Below, piece after piece: positions 27,970-39,119 of a DNA stretch of 64,000 nucleotides. The stretch spans positions 62,001-126,000 of the forward strand of contig NZ_CP015601.1 of assembly GCF_001647715.1 (NCBI RefSeq), written 5' to 3'. Each line of letters opens with the position of its first letter. Position 1 is the first letter of the stretch. This stretch comes from Pseudomonas antarctica (GTDB lineage Bacteria; Pseudomonadota; Gammaproteobacteria; Pseudomonadales; Pseudomonadaceae). The position numbers and the translations under genes are program-made. Under the pieces are notes generated by a model. That model ran no database searches, had not been told where the DNA came from, and worked only from the letters and a program-made list of their open reading frames with translations.

Positions 27970-28746
27970 TCATCTGGCCTTTGCAGCAGTCTCGATCAGA
28001 CCTGCGACAACTTTCGGGTTCGACACCATCACAACGTGCGAACCGCCGCGCACAACGATGGTTTTCTTGGAATGCGCTCGTTCAGCCATGAATGACTGCG
28101 CTTGAGCTGGAATGTTTTTATCTTTGTCACCGTAGACAAACCAGGATGGAATCGTCTTCCATGCTGGCTCGCTTGACGCCTCGTTCAATGCCGCCGTGGT
28201 CACAGGTCGCTGAGTTGCAGCCATCAGTTTTGCGTCGGCGTTGGAAACGTCCGCTGCGAATTGATCGTGGAATTTGTCTTGCTGAATGTACAACTCTTTT
28301 CCGCCATCAGCCAAAGCGACTGGAGGAGCGAGAGTTGGGCCTAGTGTGCCACCGGGATAGCGTCCAGCTAACTCGGCGGTTGATTCACCTGCTTCAGGTG
28401 CGAAAGCCGCTACGTATACGAGCGCTTTGATGTTGGGGTTGCCATAGGCAGCTTCTGAGATTACCGGTCCACCGTAAGAGTGCCCAACGAGCACTATAGG
28501 TGTTTTTATACTAGCCAGAACATCGGCCACTGACTGCGCGTCCCCTTTAAGAGAGCGAAGAGGATTAGCGGCAGCGATTACTGGATAGCCATCTTTTTCC
28601 AGAATTTTCACTACGCCGTTCCAACTGCTCGAATCGGCGAATGCGCCATGTACGAGTACAACAGTCGGCTTGACTGGATCAGCGAGCACCGCGGTGGCGC
28701 TTGCCAATGTTGCTGCAAGAGCTAGACCTTTAAATATCGTGTTCAT
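27970..28746 (-). CDS. Exported alpha/beta hydrolase
   Basis: 258 residues from ATG 28746 (GAGAATCAA before it). Signal peptide 1-22 ending at an ALA-type site. Oxyanion HGAFADSSSW, nucleophile elbow GHSYGG, then YGDKDKNIP and the late SHVVMVSNP with the catalytic His. Substrate unknown. A close paralogue (roughly 85% identical) is at 60578. Two TGTATC direct-repeat sites lie 57-135 bases upstream. Confidence 0.88.
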   Translation of the reverse strand: MNTIFKGLALAATLASATAVLADPVKPTVVLVHGAFADSSSWNGVVKILEKDGYPVIAAANPLRSLKGDAQSVADVLASIKTPIVLVGHSYGGPVISEAAYGNPNIKALVYVAAFAPEAGESTAELAGRYPGGTLGPTLAPPVALADGGKELYIQQDKFHDQFAADVSNADAKLMAATQRPVTTAALNEASSEPAWKTIPSWFVYGDKDKNIPAQAQSFMAERAHSKKTIVVRGGSHVVMVSNPKVVAGLIETAAKAR

Positions 28747-28802
28747 TTGATTCTCTTGTGCATGGTTACGCAGTGGGCGACAGGGCGATTTGAACCGCAA
28801 TT

Positions 28803-28880
28803 TGTATCTAGCTTGTGTCGAACTCATCAACGAAATGCATTAAAGATTGTATGGAACCATGCTTGATACAAGCGGATACA
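28803..28880 (-). promoter_or_regulatory. Two TGTATC-type repeat sites upstream of the hydrolase
   Basis: GATACA at 28865-28870 and 28875-28880 are exactly 10 bases apart (minus strand TGTATC-N4-TGTATC). A looser pair, TGTATC at 28803 and TGTGTC at 28814, is nearer the gene. Ten-base spacing on one DNA face is typical for OmpR-type response regulators. The same motif occurs at 46897 and 46964. Confidence 0.5.
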
Positions 28881-30028
28881 AATGTAGGCCTTTCCCAAGC
28901 TCCGCCGGAACGTCGTGCCTGTGTGGATATGCGTCATTAGCAATAGTCAGACGCAATTACAAAAAATTTTGTACGTGATACACGGATGTGCTAACAATTT
29001 CAAAGGGGCGTGGGTTTGTATCTGAATGTATTCATTTGAGCGAGAGATATCCTTTGATACAAAATAATGGTTTTACGACACCTGCCGGATACATCACCCG
29101 TTATAAATTAAGTCGTTGCATCACTTGTAGCATTGGTAAATCCGATTTAGCCGCTTCTATTTCTGACCTGTCGTTAAGGTCATGAGGTTACGACACATGC
29201 GCGATGTATTTTCAAGCATTTGGTTCGTCTGGAAGCTCTGTTAGATAACGTGAGCGAAGCTTCGCAAAGCATTAGACAGACTATCCGAGCATTGATAGAT
29301 TTGCTTTGGAACGTCACTGTAAAATTAATGCTGCTCGCGTCGCGACTAACACTCGTGCAAAGGCTTAAGATCTGCCAGATGGAGTTCAAATTTTTTGGTT
29401 TGTTTCGAATTCGGAACTCATGCTGGCAAGGTAGAGCGGCAGAATATGCGCCCATCACAGCCGTGATCGGAATTCGAGAGCGCCGTCTGTGATTTGAGTC
29501 CGTATTACATCTCCATAAGCGTTCTTCAAGCTGGCTTGACGGCTATTAAATGGCAGCCGCTTCCTAAGCTGTTCTGCTGGTAGGTCTGATGGATGTTAAT
29601 GCCATCCACCGTATGGCACCGCATGGGTGGTCGCTCCTGGTATCACGTTTTTGGCAAACGCTACCGTTGGTTACATCACTGATTCGGTCCTGAATGTAAA
29701 AGGCGGCTAGTTGGCCTAATTTCAGTAAGTCTTTTTCAGAGTTTCCCTAAATGCGTCTGTTCGTGGAATAAACACCGAGGTTGAACTGTTCTAAAGATGG
29801 AAAATCCCTCACTGTGCAAATTTCAAGGCATATGAAAGTTTTATGAACAGAGCCTTCATAAAAATGACAAACCACTCGTAGAGTATGAACTGCGTGCGAT
29901 AATCAATCTTAAGTGTTACTCAAGTGTAAACAGAAAAATACACTGCTAGGCCGTAATTAAAATTCGATATCATTAATATATTTCAAAACCAAATCACACT
30001 AGCACAATTGCAGAAAATGAGATATGAA
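28881..30028. other. About 1.1 kb without a recognisable gene
   Basis: Low coding signal on both strands; open frames at 29180-29492 face each other and show no family. It contains one more TGTATC/TGTATT pair with 10-base spacing at 29017-29032. GC content is lower than in the hrp region. Probably a remnant zone between imported segments. Confidence 0.5.
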
Positions 30029-30730
30029 ATGAATATAAGCGATTCTAAATTTACTCTGTATCATTATCCTGGCGTTCGTAGCGCGAGGATAAAGTGGATT
30101 TTGAATGAAATTACTGGCATAAAGTTTAACGTTGTAACAATTGATCTTTATGATGCGGAGCAATATGGGGATTCTTTCTCAGAAATAAATCCTTCCAATG
30201 CAGTTCCAGTTTTAAAAGTAGATGATGGCAAAAATATTTTTTTTGTTCGAGAGAGTGGAGCAATTACTATTTTTATCGCTGACTGCTTCCCAGCTGCTCA
30301 GCTATCGCCTTCAATTTCAGAATATGAAAAGCGCGCAGATTTTTTGCAAATGATTTTTTTTGCTTGCTCTACATTTGATATGGCTTTGTGGCAGATAAGA
30401 ATTCATACTCATGTTTTGTCTGCGGCAGATAGAGATTCTAGGGTTGCCGGACTCTATGCTCGTAAAATAAAAGAGCAAATTGAACCGCAGATAATCGAAC
30501 GATTGAAAAAGTACAATTATATTTGCGGCGATTTTTCGGCAGCTGACTGTGTTTTCGGACACTGCATATTATGGGCAAAGTCGTACAGTTTGTGCGAAGG
30601 TGATGTTTTTGATAATTATATTTCAAGACTCTCAAGTCGCGGAGCATTCAAAAGCGCGTTTTCTGATGCGCATCTATTCAAGCCTGAAGTACCTAACGAC
30701 AGCCCTGCGCTTAAAAGATTTCTAGGTTGA
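30029..30730 (+). CDS. Glutathione S-transferase-like protein, low GC
   Basis: 233 residues from ATG 30029 (earlier starts at 30008 and 30017 are possible). N-terminal thioredoxin-like domain FTLYHYPGVRSARIKWILNE with the GST proline motif NAVPVLKVDDG and the ESGAI glutathione-contact motif; helical C-terminal domain after residue 90. Codon use is AT-rich, unlike the neighbours, so recent transfer is likely. Ends in its own hairpin terminator. No linked partner shows the substrate. Confidence 0.8.
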   Translation: MNISDSKFTLYHYPGVRSARIKWILNEITGIKFNVVTIDLYDAEQYGDSFSEINPSNAVPVLKVDDGKNIFFVRESGAITIFIADCFPAAQLSPSISEYEKRADFLQMIFFACSTFDMALWQIRIHTHVLSAADRDSRVAGLYARKIKEQIEPQIIERLKKYNYICGDFSAADCVFGHCILWAKSYSLCEGDVFDNYISRLSSRGAFKSAFSDAHLFKPEVPNDSPALKRFLG

Positions 30731-30758
30731 TATTTGAAATCAAAATTCAAATATTTTT
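30730..30758 (+). terminator. AT-rich hairpin terminator after the GST gene
   Basis: 9-bp stem ATATTTGAA/TTCAAATAT with a 7-base loop, then a T run. Starts at the last base of the GST stop codon. Confidence 0.6.
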
Positions 30759-31106
30759 ATATTGAAAACATAAGACTATCTGCTGGTTAGGTATACTTTC
30801 TAAGTATCTAATACGACCTTTGAGGAGTATAAAAAATAAGGACAAGGTGATTTATAAGTTAAAGCTAAGCAATCACTCTCAGAGTACCGGTTTAATGCTC
30901 CACCGAGCCCGTTAAACCGGTAGGTCTGTACAAGGCTATTATCCAGACCCACGGCTCTTCTCAGGGCTGGGACGCATTGAAAATGGCGAACCGGCATCAT
31001 CGGTGAGCACTTGACGATCGGGGGCCCTAATACCCTGTGCGGAGATGAACGGGCCGCTGATTTGGGTGGCGCTGGAGCACAAGTCGGTCTAGAAAAGCAT
31101 AAACTG

Positions 31107-31982
31107 CTACATTGAATCGACGGTGACCAGATCCACGGCCTGCTGATAGCGACTTTCCACCTCGGTGGCATCGCGCTCGACAATCGGGCGGATGCCCGGC
31201 AAAATCGACAGGCTGCCCGCATCACGGCCAAAACCCTTGGCGCGGTATTTTAGTCAGCCGATTAAGCCTTGCCTTCTTCGATAGTCTCCACATGCACAAA
31301 AATTGCATCGGAATGCTCGGCGTCAAAATTGCGCCCATCTTCAGAGGTGTCCGCGTGAAAAATCACCGCCTGGCCCTGACGCGAGCGGGCGATGTTCAGC
31401 GGGACTTTGACCGAAAAAAATTCGCCTTTTTGGTTCAGCGCATGCAGCTTGTCGGGGGTGAAAAACTGGCCGCTCAGCTTGTTGTAGGCAAAGGCGTCGT
31501 CTCCCCAAGAATACCACGAGCCCTTGACCACGTTTAAGAGATCCTTGGCGATGCGGTAATGCACGGCGTGGGGCGGGTGCTCGGCTTTGCCGAAGTTGTC
31601 GGCGGTGCCGCTTAGCCGGGAGGTGACCACGTTCCAGCCGGCGCGGCCGCCGCTGATATGGTCCAGAGGGGAACTGGCGCACTACCTGGTAGGTCTCGTT
31701 GTAGCTGACGGTCACGGTTGCGACCAGGCCAATACGGGTGGTCAACGTTGCGAGGACCAAGAGAATGGTCAGCGGCTCGAAGCGGTTGAGGTAGTGCGGG
31801 CTGGATTTGGCTTAAATGTGCGGGCTGTCGGCGATAAACACGAAGTCGAACTTGGCACCTTCAGCCAGTTCGGTTTGTTGTTTATAGAAGCCAAAGTTCG
31901 TACTGGCATTCGGTTGCGCCTGCGAATGGCGCCATTCGCCCCAGCCCTGACCGACACCGTGGACCATAGCGCCCAGTTTCAT
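31107..31982 (-). pseudogene. Flavin-dependent monooxygenase (NtaA/SnaA/DszA type), decayed
   Basis: N-terminus MKLGAMVHGVGQGWGEWRH and FDFVFIADS (ATG 31982), then after a stop [20 protein letters not shown], then after a frameshift [16 protein letters not shown]...[10 protein letters not shown], and finally GRDAGSLSILPGIRPIV: all in family order, but in at least three frames with stops. Such enzymes desulfonate or degrade sulfur compounds. Sequence from about 30900 to 31107 may be a further remnant. Next to a broken sulfonate-binding protein gene, so once part of one uptake/degradation locus. Confidence 0.8.
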
Positions 31983-32010
31983 ACGACGTGGCTCATCTGC
32001 GGCTCCTTGC

Positions 32011-32550
32011 TTAGCGTGATGCTTGGGAAGTGGGAAAACGTTTGGCGTTAAAGCTGGTATCGAAACCCTGGGACACAGCGATGCGCTTGGGCAGCAGGCC
32101 TTCTTTTTGATAGGCATCTGCAGTCGCTTGCAGGCCCCTGATCACGCTGTCGTCAATCACCACGGGGTTCAGTTGGGTGTCTTTCGCCACCTCCAGGTGC
32201 ACCGCCAACGGCCGGCCGGTGATTTTGGATTGGGCGGCGGCGTATTCCTTCGGGTGCGTATTGTCCCAGCCATAGGCGCGATCGACCCGGGCCACGAAGT
32301 CATCCAGTTGCGGGCGTTTGTTGGCGATGGCTTGGCTGGTGGCGGCGAAGTACAGGTAATTGCTCAGTAACTCCTTACCGCTGACCAGGACCCGGACGTG
32401 GCTTTGTGAGGTGACCACCGTGGTGTAGGGGGGCCATGTCGCCCAGGCATCAATGTCGTTATTGAGTACCAGCCGGTATTCGGCAGGCAGCAGAAAAATG
32501 AATTGCACATACTTGATCGTCAAGCCCGCGCTCGCCAAGGCACTGATTGC
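32011..32550 (-). pseudogene. Sulfonate ABC transporter binding protein (SsuA-like), 3' part
   Basis: About 175 residues: LASAGLTIKYVQF, NNDIDAWATWPPYT, SNYLYFAATSQAIANKRPQL and the C-terminal ASQGFDTSFNAKR pattern seen in aliphatic-sulfonate binding proteins. The first half (signal peptide and lobe I) is missing; similarity is lost at about 32550. Confidence 0.75.
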
Positions 32551-32620
32551 CAGGTACGGATATCGGATGAAAAACCCGACCGTAACGGCTGATATGCCTT
32601 TCGTGACTCATCAGAAACCC

Positions 32621-32650
32621 ACTTAGGCGGCACTAACTTAGGCGGCACTA
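32621..32650. repeat. Perfect tandem repeat, 15 bases twice
   Basis: ACTTAGGCGGCACTA occurs twice head to tail. It lies between the dead sulfonate locus and the effector promoter, and may be a scar of an element end. Confidence 0.6.
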
Positions 32651-32931
32651 AATGTCTCATTAATTTGCAGAGGCAGATTCTAAAATGGTAATTTATTCAT
32701 CAAAATCAATAGGTTATGTGCATTTTTGAGTGATGCTCATAATTTCGCGACTGGCTAATGTGCGTTAAGAGCCTCATGAACATTTCTTACATAGCACCTC
32801 GTTTAACATAAGATACATTATGCGAACCAATGGATCCTGATTTAAAGGCGTGGTTAGCCTCTTTACACGAATGCCGGCACTTGGTGCTGCATCGGTTTAC
32901 TCATCGCGCGCAAGCGCTCGCCGACGTCAAG

Positions 32932-32959
32932 GGAACCTCCCTTCAAATTTCCCCACTCA
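32932..32959 (+). promoter_or_regulatory. hrp box of the C58 protease effector
   Basis: GGAACC, 15-base spacer, CCACTCA: perfect consensus, 37 bases before the first ATG. Confidence 0.94.
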
Positions 32960-32996
32960 ATAACATCAAGGTCCCAAAAAATAATCCCTTTACTAG

Positions 32997-33815
32997 ATGG
33001 CCACTCACATGAACAAACTCGGCACTATAGCAACCTGGGCCAGTAATGCTTTCAAAAGTAATACTGAAGGCTCTGCAAAAGCTCCGGATAATAAAGCCAA
33101 GACCTCTAGTGCGATAGTAGAGCGTCCGGACATTTCAAATATCGATTGTGTGGGTGCTGCGGTTGCTGTGCCTAGGCTCAAGCAAGCGTTGCGTTCATTT
33201 CCGCACAACGAATTCGATCTTGAGAAAGTCGCAAAAAGTTTGAAATTATCAGCCGCTATCGGCGACGGCGCTTGTGTGGGGCTGAGCCTTACATGGCTTG
33301 AAGGCGTGATGCAGCGACCGAATAAAAGCCCTATTAATAAAAACGGCTGCCTCGTGACGAACGACGGGTTGCAGACGGCGTTCGCCATTCAGCGAAACTA
33401 TGTAGGTGAACACGCCAAGGCACTGGCCACGCTAGGCAATTTATCGCCGGAGGCCGTTTCGCGTGCTGCCACCCAGGCGCTGTTCAATGAACATGGGTTA
33501 AACGCGGCTACAGTGTCCGGCGGGCTCGACGAGGAGCATCTGGCCTCTCTGATTGCCACGCCTGGGCACTACATTATTGCGTTAACCGGTTTCAATGATG
33601 GCCACTGCCTAGCAGCTACGACGTTGCCCGCTCATGAGCACGAGCCCAGAATCACTGTGTTTGACCCGGAAGCTGGCGAATTCAAAATGCATACGGAAGA
33701 GGCCGAGTATTTTCTTACAGCCCTCAACGCCCGTTACAAAACCGTGGGCTGGAATTATTCAGGGATGGACGTCTTCTCTCTGCGGGCAAACATCCAGGCC
33801 GCAGACCGGGGATAA
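32997..33815 (+). CDS. YopT/AvrPphB/HopC1-type cysteine protease effector (C58)
   Basis: 272 residues from ATG 32997 (a second ATG at 33009 is also conserved in the stub at 20351). Ser/Lys/Ala-rich secretion region 1-45. Catalytic triad visible: Cys in GDGACVGLSLTWL (about residue 90), His in FNDGHCLAATTL (about 202), Asp in ITVFDPEAGEF (about 221). C58 effectors cleave host kinases or GTPases. It is closer in length to HopC1 than to AvrPphB, but I do not assign a Hop number. No Gly at residue 2, so no myristoylation as the frame stands. Confidence 0.85.
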   Translation: MATHMNKLGTIATWASNAFKSNTEGSAKAPDNKAKTSSAIVERPDISNIDCVGAAVAVPRLKQALRSFPHNEFDLEKVAKSLKLSAAIGDGACVGLSLTWLEGVMQRPNKSPINKNGCLVTNDGLQTAFAIQRNYVGEHAKALATLGNLSPEAVSRAATQALFNEHGLNAATVSGGLDEEHLASLIATPGHYIIALTGFNDGHCLAATTLPAHEHEPRITVFDPEAGEFKMHTEEAEYFLTALNARYKTVGWNYSGMDVFSLRANIQAADRG

Positions 33816-34006
33816 CCGCCCCGCTCCTCAAAAAAATGAAAAAAACATAACTAAACTAAATGACTATTATTGGTATCACCTAAAACTATACTAAGTGCAT
33901 TAGATTAGAGGTAAAACCTAGCTCTACCTCCCCCTAGAAATCAAAGTGTTGACACCTATACGTGTACTATCTGTACCATCCGCACCTTTTTGGGTGGGTG
34001 CATTGG

Positions 34007-35460
34007 ATGGCGGTGGTTCAGGTAGTAGCGAAGGTGGTGGTTGACGATACGGGAATCCAGAGCGAGATCCCTGTCTTGATAACTGAGCATGGAGTGGTGT
34101 CCTCGTGCTGGTTGACTACCTCCTGGATAACCACCACCTGAGTCCTAGCTGGCAGCGTTCGGTCACCCAGGCCACAAAGCTGCTGCTGGAGTACATGGAG
34201 GCCAACCAGCACCACTTCTCTGATCCCCGCGCCCTCTTCCAGGCTTTTGCCTCACGCCTCTATACCGGAACGGTTGGAGATGATGGCCTAGATCCATCTG
34301 GTCTAGGGTGGGTTCCAGCCAGTCGCAACTCATCCAACCGTCACGTTTCAGTTCTCAAGGGCTTCACAGACTATCTGGCTGATCTGTACGACGCTCCGGC
34401 CATGAACCCCTTGATGACCGCCAGTACCTATGATCAGAGACTTAACTTCGCTGCCTGGCATCGCCGTAACAGCAATGATTTCCTAGGGCACATTAGAAGC
34501 AAGGCGCTCTCGGAGAACGTGGATCAGGCAAGGAATATTCGAGGCCGGCGCACGCTCAGCAACGCTGATGATGATGCCGTGGCATTCCCTGAGAAGCTGT
34601 TCCAAGCGATGTACATGGATGGCTTCGGTGGAGCTTCTGATCCTAGGTGTGCAGTACGAGATCAATTGATATTGATCATGATGCATGGCGCGGGTTTGCG
34701 AGAGAGCGACGCACAGCACCTATGGGTAGTGGATGTCGAAGATCACCCACTGATCGAGGGTGGCGCCATGGTTCGTGTCTATCACCCAGAGGAAGGCAAG
34801 GCACCAGACAACTGGAGGGGGCGCAAAGGCACGACAACACGGGCGGCTTACTTAAGGGAGAAGTACGCGCTAACGCCCCGAAATCTTCGCCAGGGCACCA
34901 AACGTGTTGGGTGGAAAACCAGGATGGTTGACCACGTCGACAATTACATCCAACTGCACTGGTTTCCTCCACGCTTCAGCGTGCTCTTCATGATGCTGTG
35001 GAAGGTGCATCTCCGCTACCTGACCACAGTAGAGCGGCACCACCCATACGCATTCGTCTCCTACGAAGACTCCGCCGCAGGCCAGCCTTACACCCTTCAA
35101 GCGCTCAACGGCAATTACAAGCGGGCCCTGGCGCGAATTGGGGAAACGGTTTCAAAGCCCGAGGGCCGATCTACCCATGGCCATCGACACGCTTTTGGTC
35201 GGCGGATGACCAAGGCTGGGGTTCCCCCGCAGATCATCCGCAAAGCGATGCATCACCGCTCCCTAGATTCGCAGAAGAGATATACCGCACCAGGTGTTGC
35301 GGACGTTTCTTCTGCGCTTACAGCCGCTGAAAAGAGGCTCGATGAGTTGACCGACAGCGGCAAGATCATTTCGCCATTCAACGATTGGGACGAAGCGTTG
35401 CCAGAGATCCTGGCAGCTTTCGAATCGCCACAAGCAAAGTACAGAGTTAAGAAATTTTGA
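34007..35460 (+). pseudogene. gmtY: GmtY-like tyrosine recombinase, one-base frameshift near the start
   Basis: Main frame 34105-35460 (451 codons) has AGLRESDAQHL (Arg), HGHRHAFGRRM (H-x-x-R) and AMHHRSLDSQKRYTAP (Tyr). Upstream, ATG 34007 opens MAVVQVVAKVVVDDTGIQSE, which joins the main frame if one base is restored near 34103; the result reads as a continuous N-terminal domain. Alternatively translation starts at GTG 34105. First gene of a three-gene recombinase set resembling the gamma-mobile-trio; its stop overlaps the next start. Confidence 0.65.
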
Positions 35461-38047
35461 CTAAGACAACACGACGCGGCTCGCGTGACGGTCGCTCTTC
35501 GGACACGAACTTCAACTGGATTGTTCAAGAGCGAGGCGAAGCCTGGGAGCGCTGGCGTCAGCTCTTTTCCGGCTGGATAGCCACGCAGACCGGCTCCATT
35601 GGCGTGAAAATCAACGCGATGAATTGGTTCATGGCTCATTACCTCCCCACGGTGCCGGGCGGGGCCAGTCCAGACGTGTTTTTCCAGATCGCAGAGAAAG
35701 GTTTGCTGCCGGAGCTGAGGCCAATCCTGGAGGCATCCATGAGCGCCGCGACTGCCGTTAAAAACCAGAATTGGATCGTGGATCTGCTCGGCTGGATCAT
35801 CACTCACAGCTACAGCGAGCCAAATGACCATGGCGTCCCTATGGCCGTGGTCAAGAATCCGTTTGTCAAAGGGAAGGAAAAGACGGTAATCACCGAGACC
35901 GTGTACAACCCTTTGCCCTACGCATACATTCGGGAGCTTCGCGAAATTCTGTGCCCGCAGCCCAGGGGACATTCCGCGACTGGGAATGGGCTCAATCCCA
36001 GTCCGGCCAATTGCGCTCGGATTTCGGAGATTGGTTTCCGGTTGAGCAGTCAGTCATCGACGAAGATGACCCAGACTGCGTATGGCGCTACAAAAATGAT
36101 CGTTACGAAATCTGGTCTCCCGTTAGGTCAATGGCGCTGCACATAAAGCTTCATTTGCCGCTTCGCACTTATCAGGTACGTTTTCTGGACTCTGGTGAGG
36201 CAGATACGTGGCGGTACGAGGGTGGCGACTGGATTCTGAACAAGCGCCATGGGTTCTCTCTAGGCCGTGAGGCGAACCCATGGAAACGAGGGGTCTTCTG
36301 CCGTATCCACGACCGGGATATCGGTGAAATCATGACCGGCCTCTACGTCGGTACGAACAAAACGGCAGACCAGAACAAGGAGTCTCGTGAGCGTGGCTAC
36401 ACGATCCCATGGCAGAACGAAGATGTCCTGTACTGGCTGGAACGCCTGAGGGACTGGCAAGAGAAATACAACACTATTAACGGCCCTACGCCCTGCACCG
36501 AGCTGGTAGAGAAGCACTTTGGTAGTGTCAAAACTGTCGAGCAGAAGAAAGACATGGGCTCGATCTGTTTCCTCTTCCGCGACCCCACAGCGGCTCCAGG
36601 TGAGCGCGACAAGCCCATTGCAGGCAATACACTGCCCAACCTATGGTATCGATTGCTCTCCACGCTAGAGGATCGGGCTGCCGCACGTGGTCAAACCCTG
36701 TCAGACGGTTCTAGGTTGCGCTTTGTGCAGCCTGTCGACCCCGAATTAAATGTACTACCGGTCAAAACGCATTTCCCGCTTCATAGCCTCCGTGTTTCGC
36801 TTTTGACGTGCTATGCCATGGAGGGGCGTGTCCCGATTCAAGTGCTATCTAAGCTGATTGCTGGGCACTCCAGGATCATTATGACTCTGCACTACACCAA
36901 GCCAACCCCGGCGATGGTGTCCCAGGTAATGGACTTGGCCAGCGGACGCATCAGTGCTGCGCAGGATGAAAGCCTGAAGATCTTCCTCCGGGACGCTGAT
37001 ATGCGTCAGATCCACTCTAAAACGGCATTCATTGATGCTGGCGCAATCGACATTGCGTTGGCGAATCGCAACGCCATTGGCTGGGAGCAGCGTCACATAG
37101 GCTTATGCCTTGTCGGCGGAAACAGCGCTCGATCTGACGAAATGAGCAACATAGGCGGATGCTGGAACGGAGGGGAGATTGTCGGTCGGAGCAGTAAAGG
37201 CCACATCTATGGGCCAGTCCCACACGGCCTAGAAAACTGTCCCCGCTGCCGCTGGTTCATCACGGATGCACGCTATCTACCAGCGCTTGTGGCCCACCTC
37301 AACATGCTGAGTTATTTAGCCTCTCAGGTCTCATCACTTGCCGTTGAGATCGAACAAGATCGCGATGAGCTGCTCAACGAAATGTACTTTGCTGAGCAAG
37401 AAAAACGCCCCTTCCTCCTGCATGCGGAGCTGCAACAGGCTGAAAGGCGCTACGAAAAGCAGATCAAGGAGGCTGATGAGTACGCGAAAGACTTGGTCTC
37501 CTGCTTCCAGATCATCAGCAAGATTGTCGCAATCGAAGAGGGCCGGGACACAGATGATTCGGGCACGAAGCTGGTAGCTGTGGGTTCCTTGGAGGACATC
37601 CATCAGCCCATCTCATTCATCGAAACCCGTAGTGAGCTGTGGCAGATATCTCAGCTGTGCGAGAACGCTGAAATTTACGCTGATTTGACCGATGAGCTGA
37701 GGGCCACACCTGCCATCGAAAAGCGCTCCCGCGCTTTAAACCATCTCCTCATGCAGGGCGGCTACGCACCTATTTTGATGGGAATGGATGATCGCCTCCA
37801 GCTCATCGCTGGGAATGCAATGATGAGGTCTATGGCTTTGACGCTGTCTCCTAAAAACCAAATGGAGGGATTCCGCGAGGTTTCCAGCCTGCTTGAGGCC
37901 GGAGAAGGCCTAAAGCTTCTTCCAGCCGCCATGGAGCCGCTAGAGCGCGTTACGAAGCAGCCGGTAGCGAAGCTTTCTGACCTGATCACAACCACCTCAA
38001 AACAAGTACGGGAGGCCATCCGTGATCGATCCGCAGCTGATCTTTGA
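35457..38047 (+). pseudogene. gmtZ: GmtZ-like large integrase, frameshifted
   Basis: Frames 35457-35960 and 35951-38047 join near 35955 (…YIRELREIL then AAQGTFRDWEWAQ). About 860 residues when joined. The centre has the tyrosine-recombinase signature HSLRVSLLTCYA...KLIAGHSRIIMTLHYTK, and ENCPRCRWF follows with a Cys pair; the last 250 residues are helical. A TTG at 35457 overlaps the gmtY stop. Assignment to the gamma-mobile-trio rests on gene order, sizes and domain layout recalled for that family. Confidence 0.65.
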
Positions 38048-38253
38048 AGAACTCGCGTCTCAGGCTACCAAGCAACAAGCCAAGTCCCTGACCGTGCTGC
38101 ATGGCGTCCTGGAGACTCATCAGAAAACGGGGAGTCGCAATTTCTCGATTGCCACGATTGCCAAGCTCTCTGTTGAGGCTGGAGGGCCATCTGAATCGCC
38201 CCTAGTTTCGTAGACACCTCCAAGCCTTAAAATGAGGCCCATTAGGAGGTGCC

Positions 38254-38532
38254 ATGAGCAACCAGCGATATCCCGAAGAATTCAAAATCCAGGCGGTCAA
38301 GCAAGTGACCGAAAAGCAGCTTCCTGTCTCGGAGGTGGCTGCACGATTGGGTGTGTCCGTGCACAGCCTCTATGCCTGGGTTAAGCGCTACACCAAGCCC
38401 CAGGAACAGCGCGTTGAGGAGGATGATCAGAGCGCTGAGGTTCGTCGTCTACGTGCCGAGCTGAAACGGGTGACGGAGGAGCGAGACATCTTAAAAAAGG
38501 CCGCCGCGTACTTTGCCAAGGAGTGCGGCTGA
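38254..38532 (+). CDS. IS3-family OrfA (helix-turn-helix)
   Basis: 92 residues with the transposase_8 HTH (EEFKIQAVKQVTEKQLPVSE...GVSVHSLYAWVKRY) and a leucine-zipper-like tail ending DILKKAAAYFAKECG. AGGAGG lies before the ATG. OrfB starts in another frame inside its 3' end, normally reached by -1 frameshifting. Confidence 0.93.
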   Translation: MSNQRYPEEFKIQAVKQVTEKQLPVSEVAARLGVSVHSLYAWVKRYTKPQEQRVEEDDQSAEVRRLRAELKRVTEERDILKKAAAYFAKECG

Positions 38533-39119
38533 AGTACGCCTTTATTAAGCAGCAAGCGGGTCATTACGCGATTCGACGGCTTTGCCTGACGCTCAAGGTT
38601 CATCCCAGCGGCTACTACGCGTGGCTATCAGAACCAAAATCTGCGCGAGCCAAGGACGATCAGCGACTGCTTGGACTGATCAAACACTCCTGGTTGGAAA
38701 GCGGTGGTGTTTATGGCTATCGCAAGATCCATGATGACCTGCGAGAGGTTGGTGAGAGCTGTGGCCGTCACCGGGTAGCTAGGTTGATGCGCCTTGAAGG
38801 TTTACGTTCTCAGACTGGGTATCGACGGAGGCCGGGAAAATATGGCGGTAAACCAGCCGTTGCCTCACCGAACTTACTGAAGCGCCAATTCGATGTCAGA
38901 GAACCCAACAAAGTCTGGGTCACAGACATTACCTACATCCGAACATATGAAGGCTGGCTGTATTTGGCCGTGGTGCTCGATCTGTTTTCACGCCAGATCA
39001 TTGGTTGGTCAATGAAGTCGCAGATGACCAGCGACGTAGCCATTGATGCACTGCTGATGGCGGTTTGGAGACGTAAGCCGAAGCAAGAGGTGATGATCCA
39101 CTCGGATCAAGGCAGTCAG

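Noticed and set aside
29180..29492. Opposed frames of about 90 codons on both strands
   Set aside because: Neither gives a recognisable protein, and both share the same bases; best treated as non-coding.
32997..33815. AvrPphB-type autoprocessing and myristoylation for the C58 effector
   Set aside because: No Gly at position 2 and no GDK-Gly type self-cleavage site is evident; only the catalytic core is shared.
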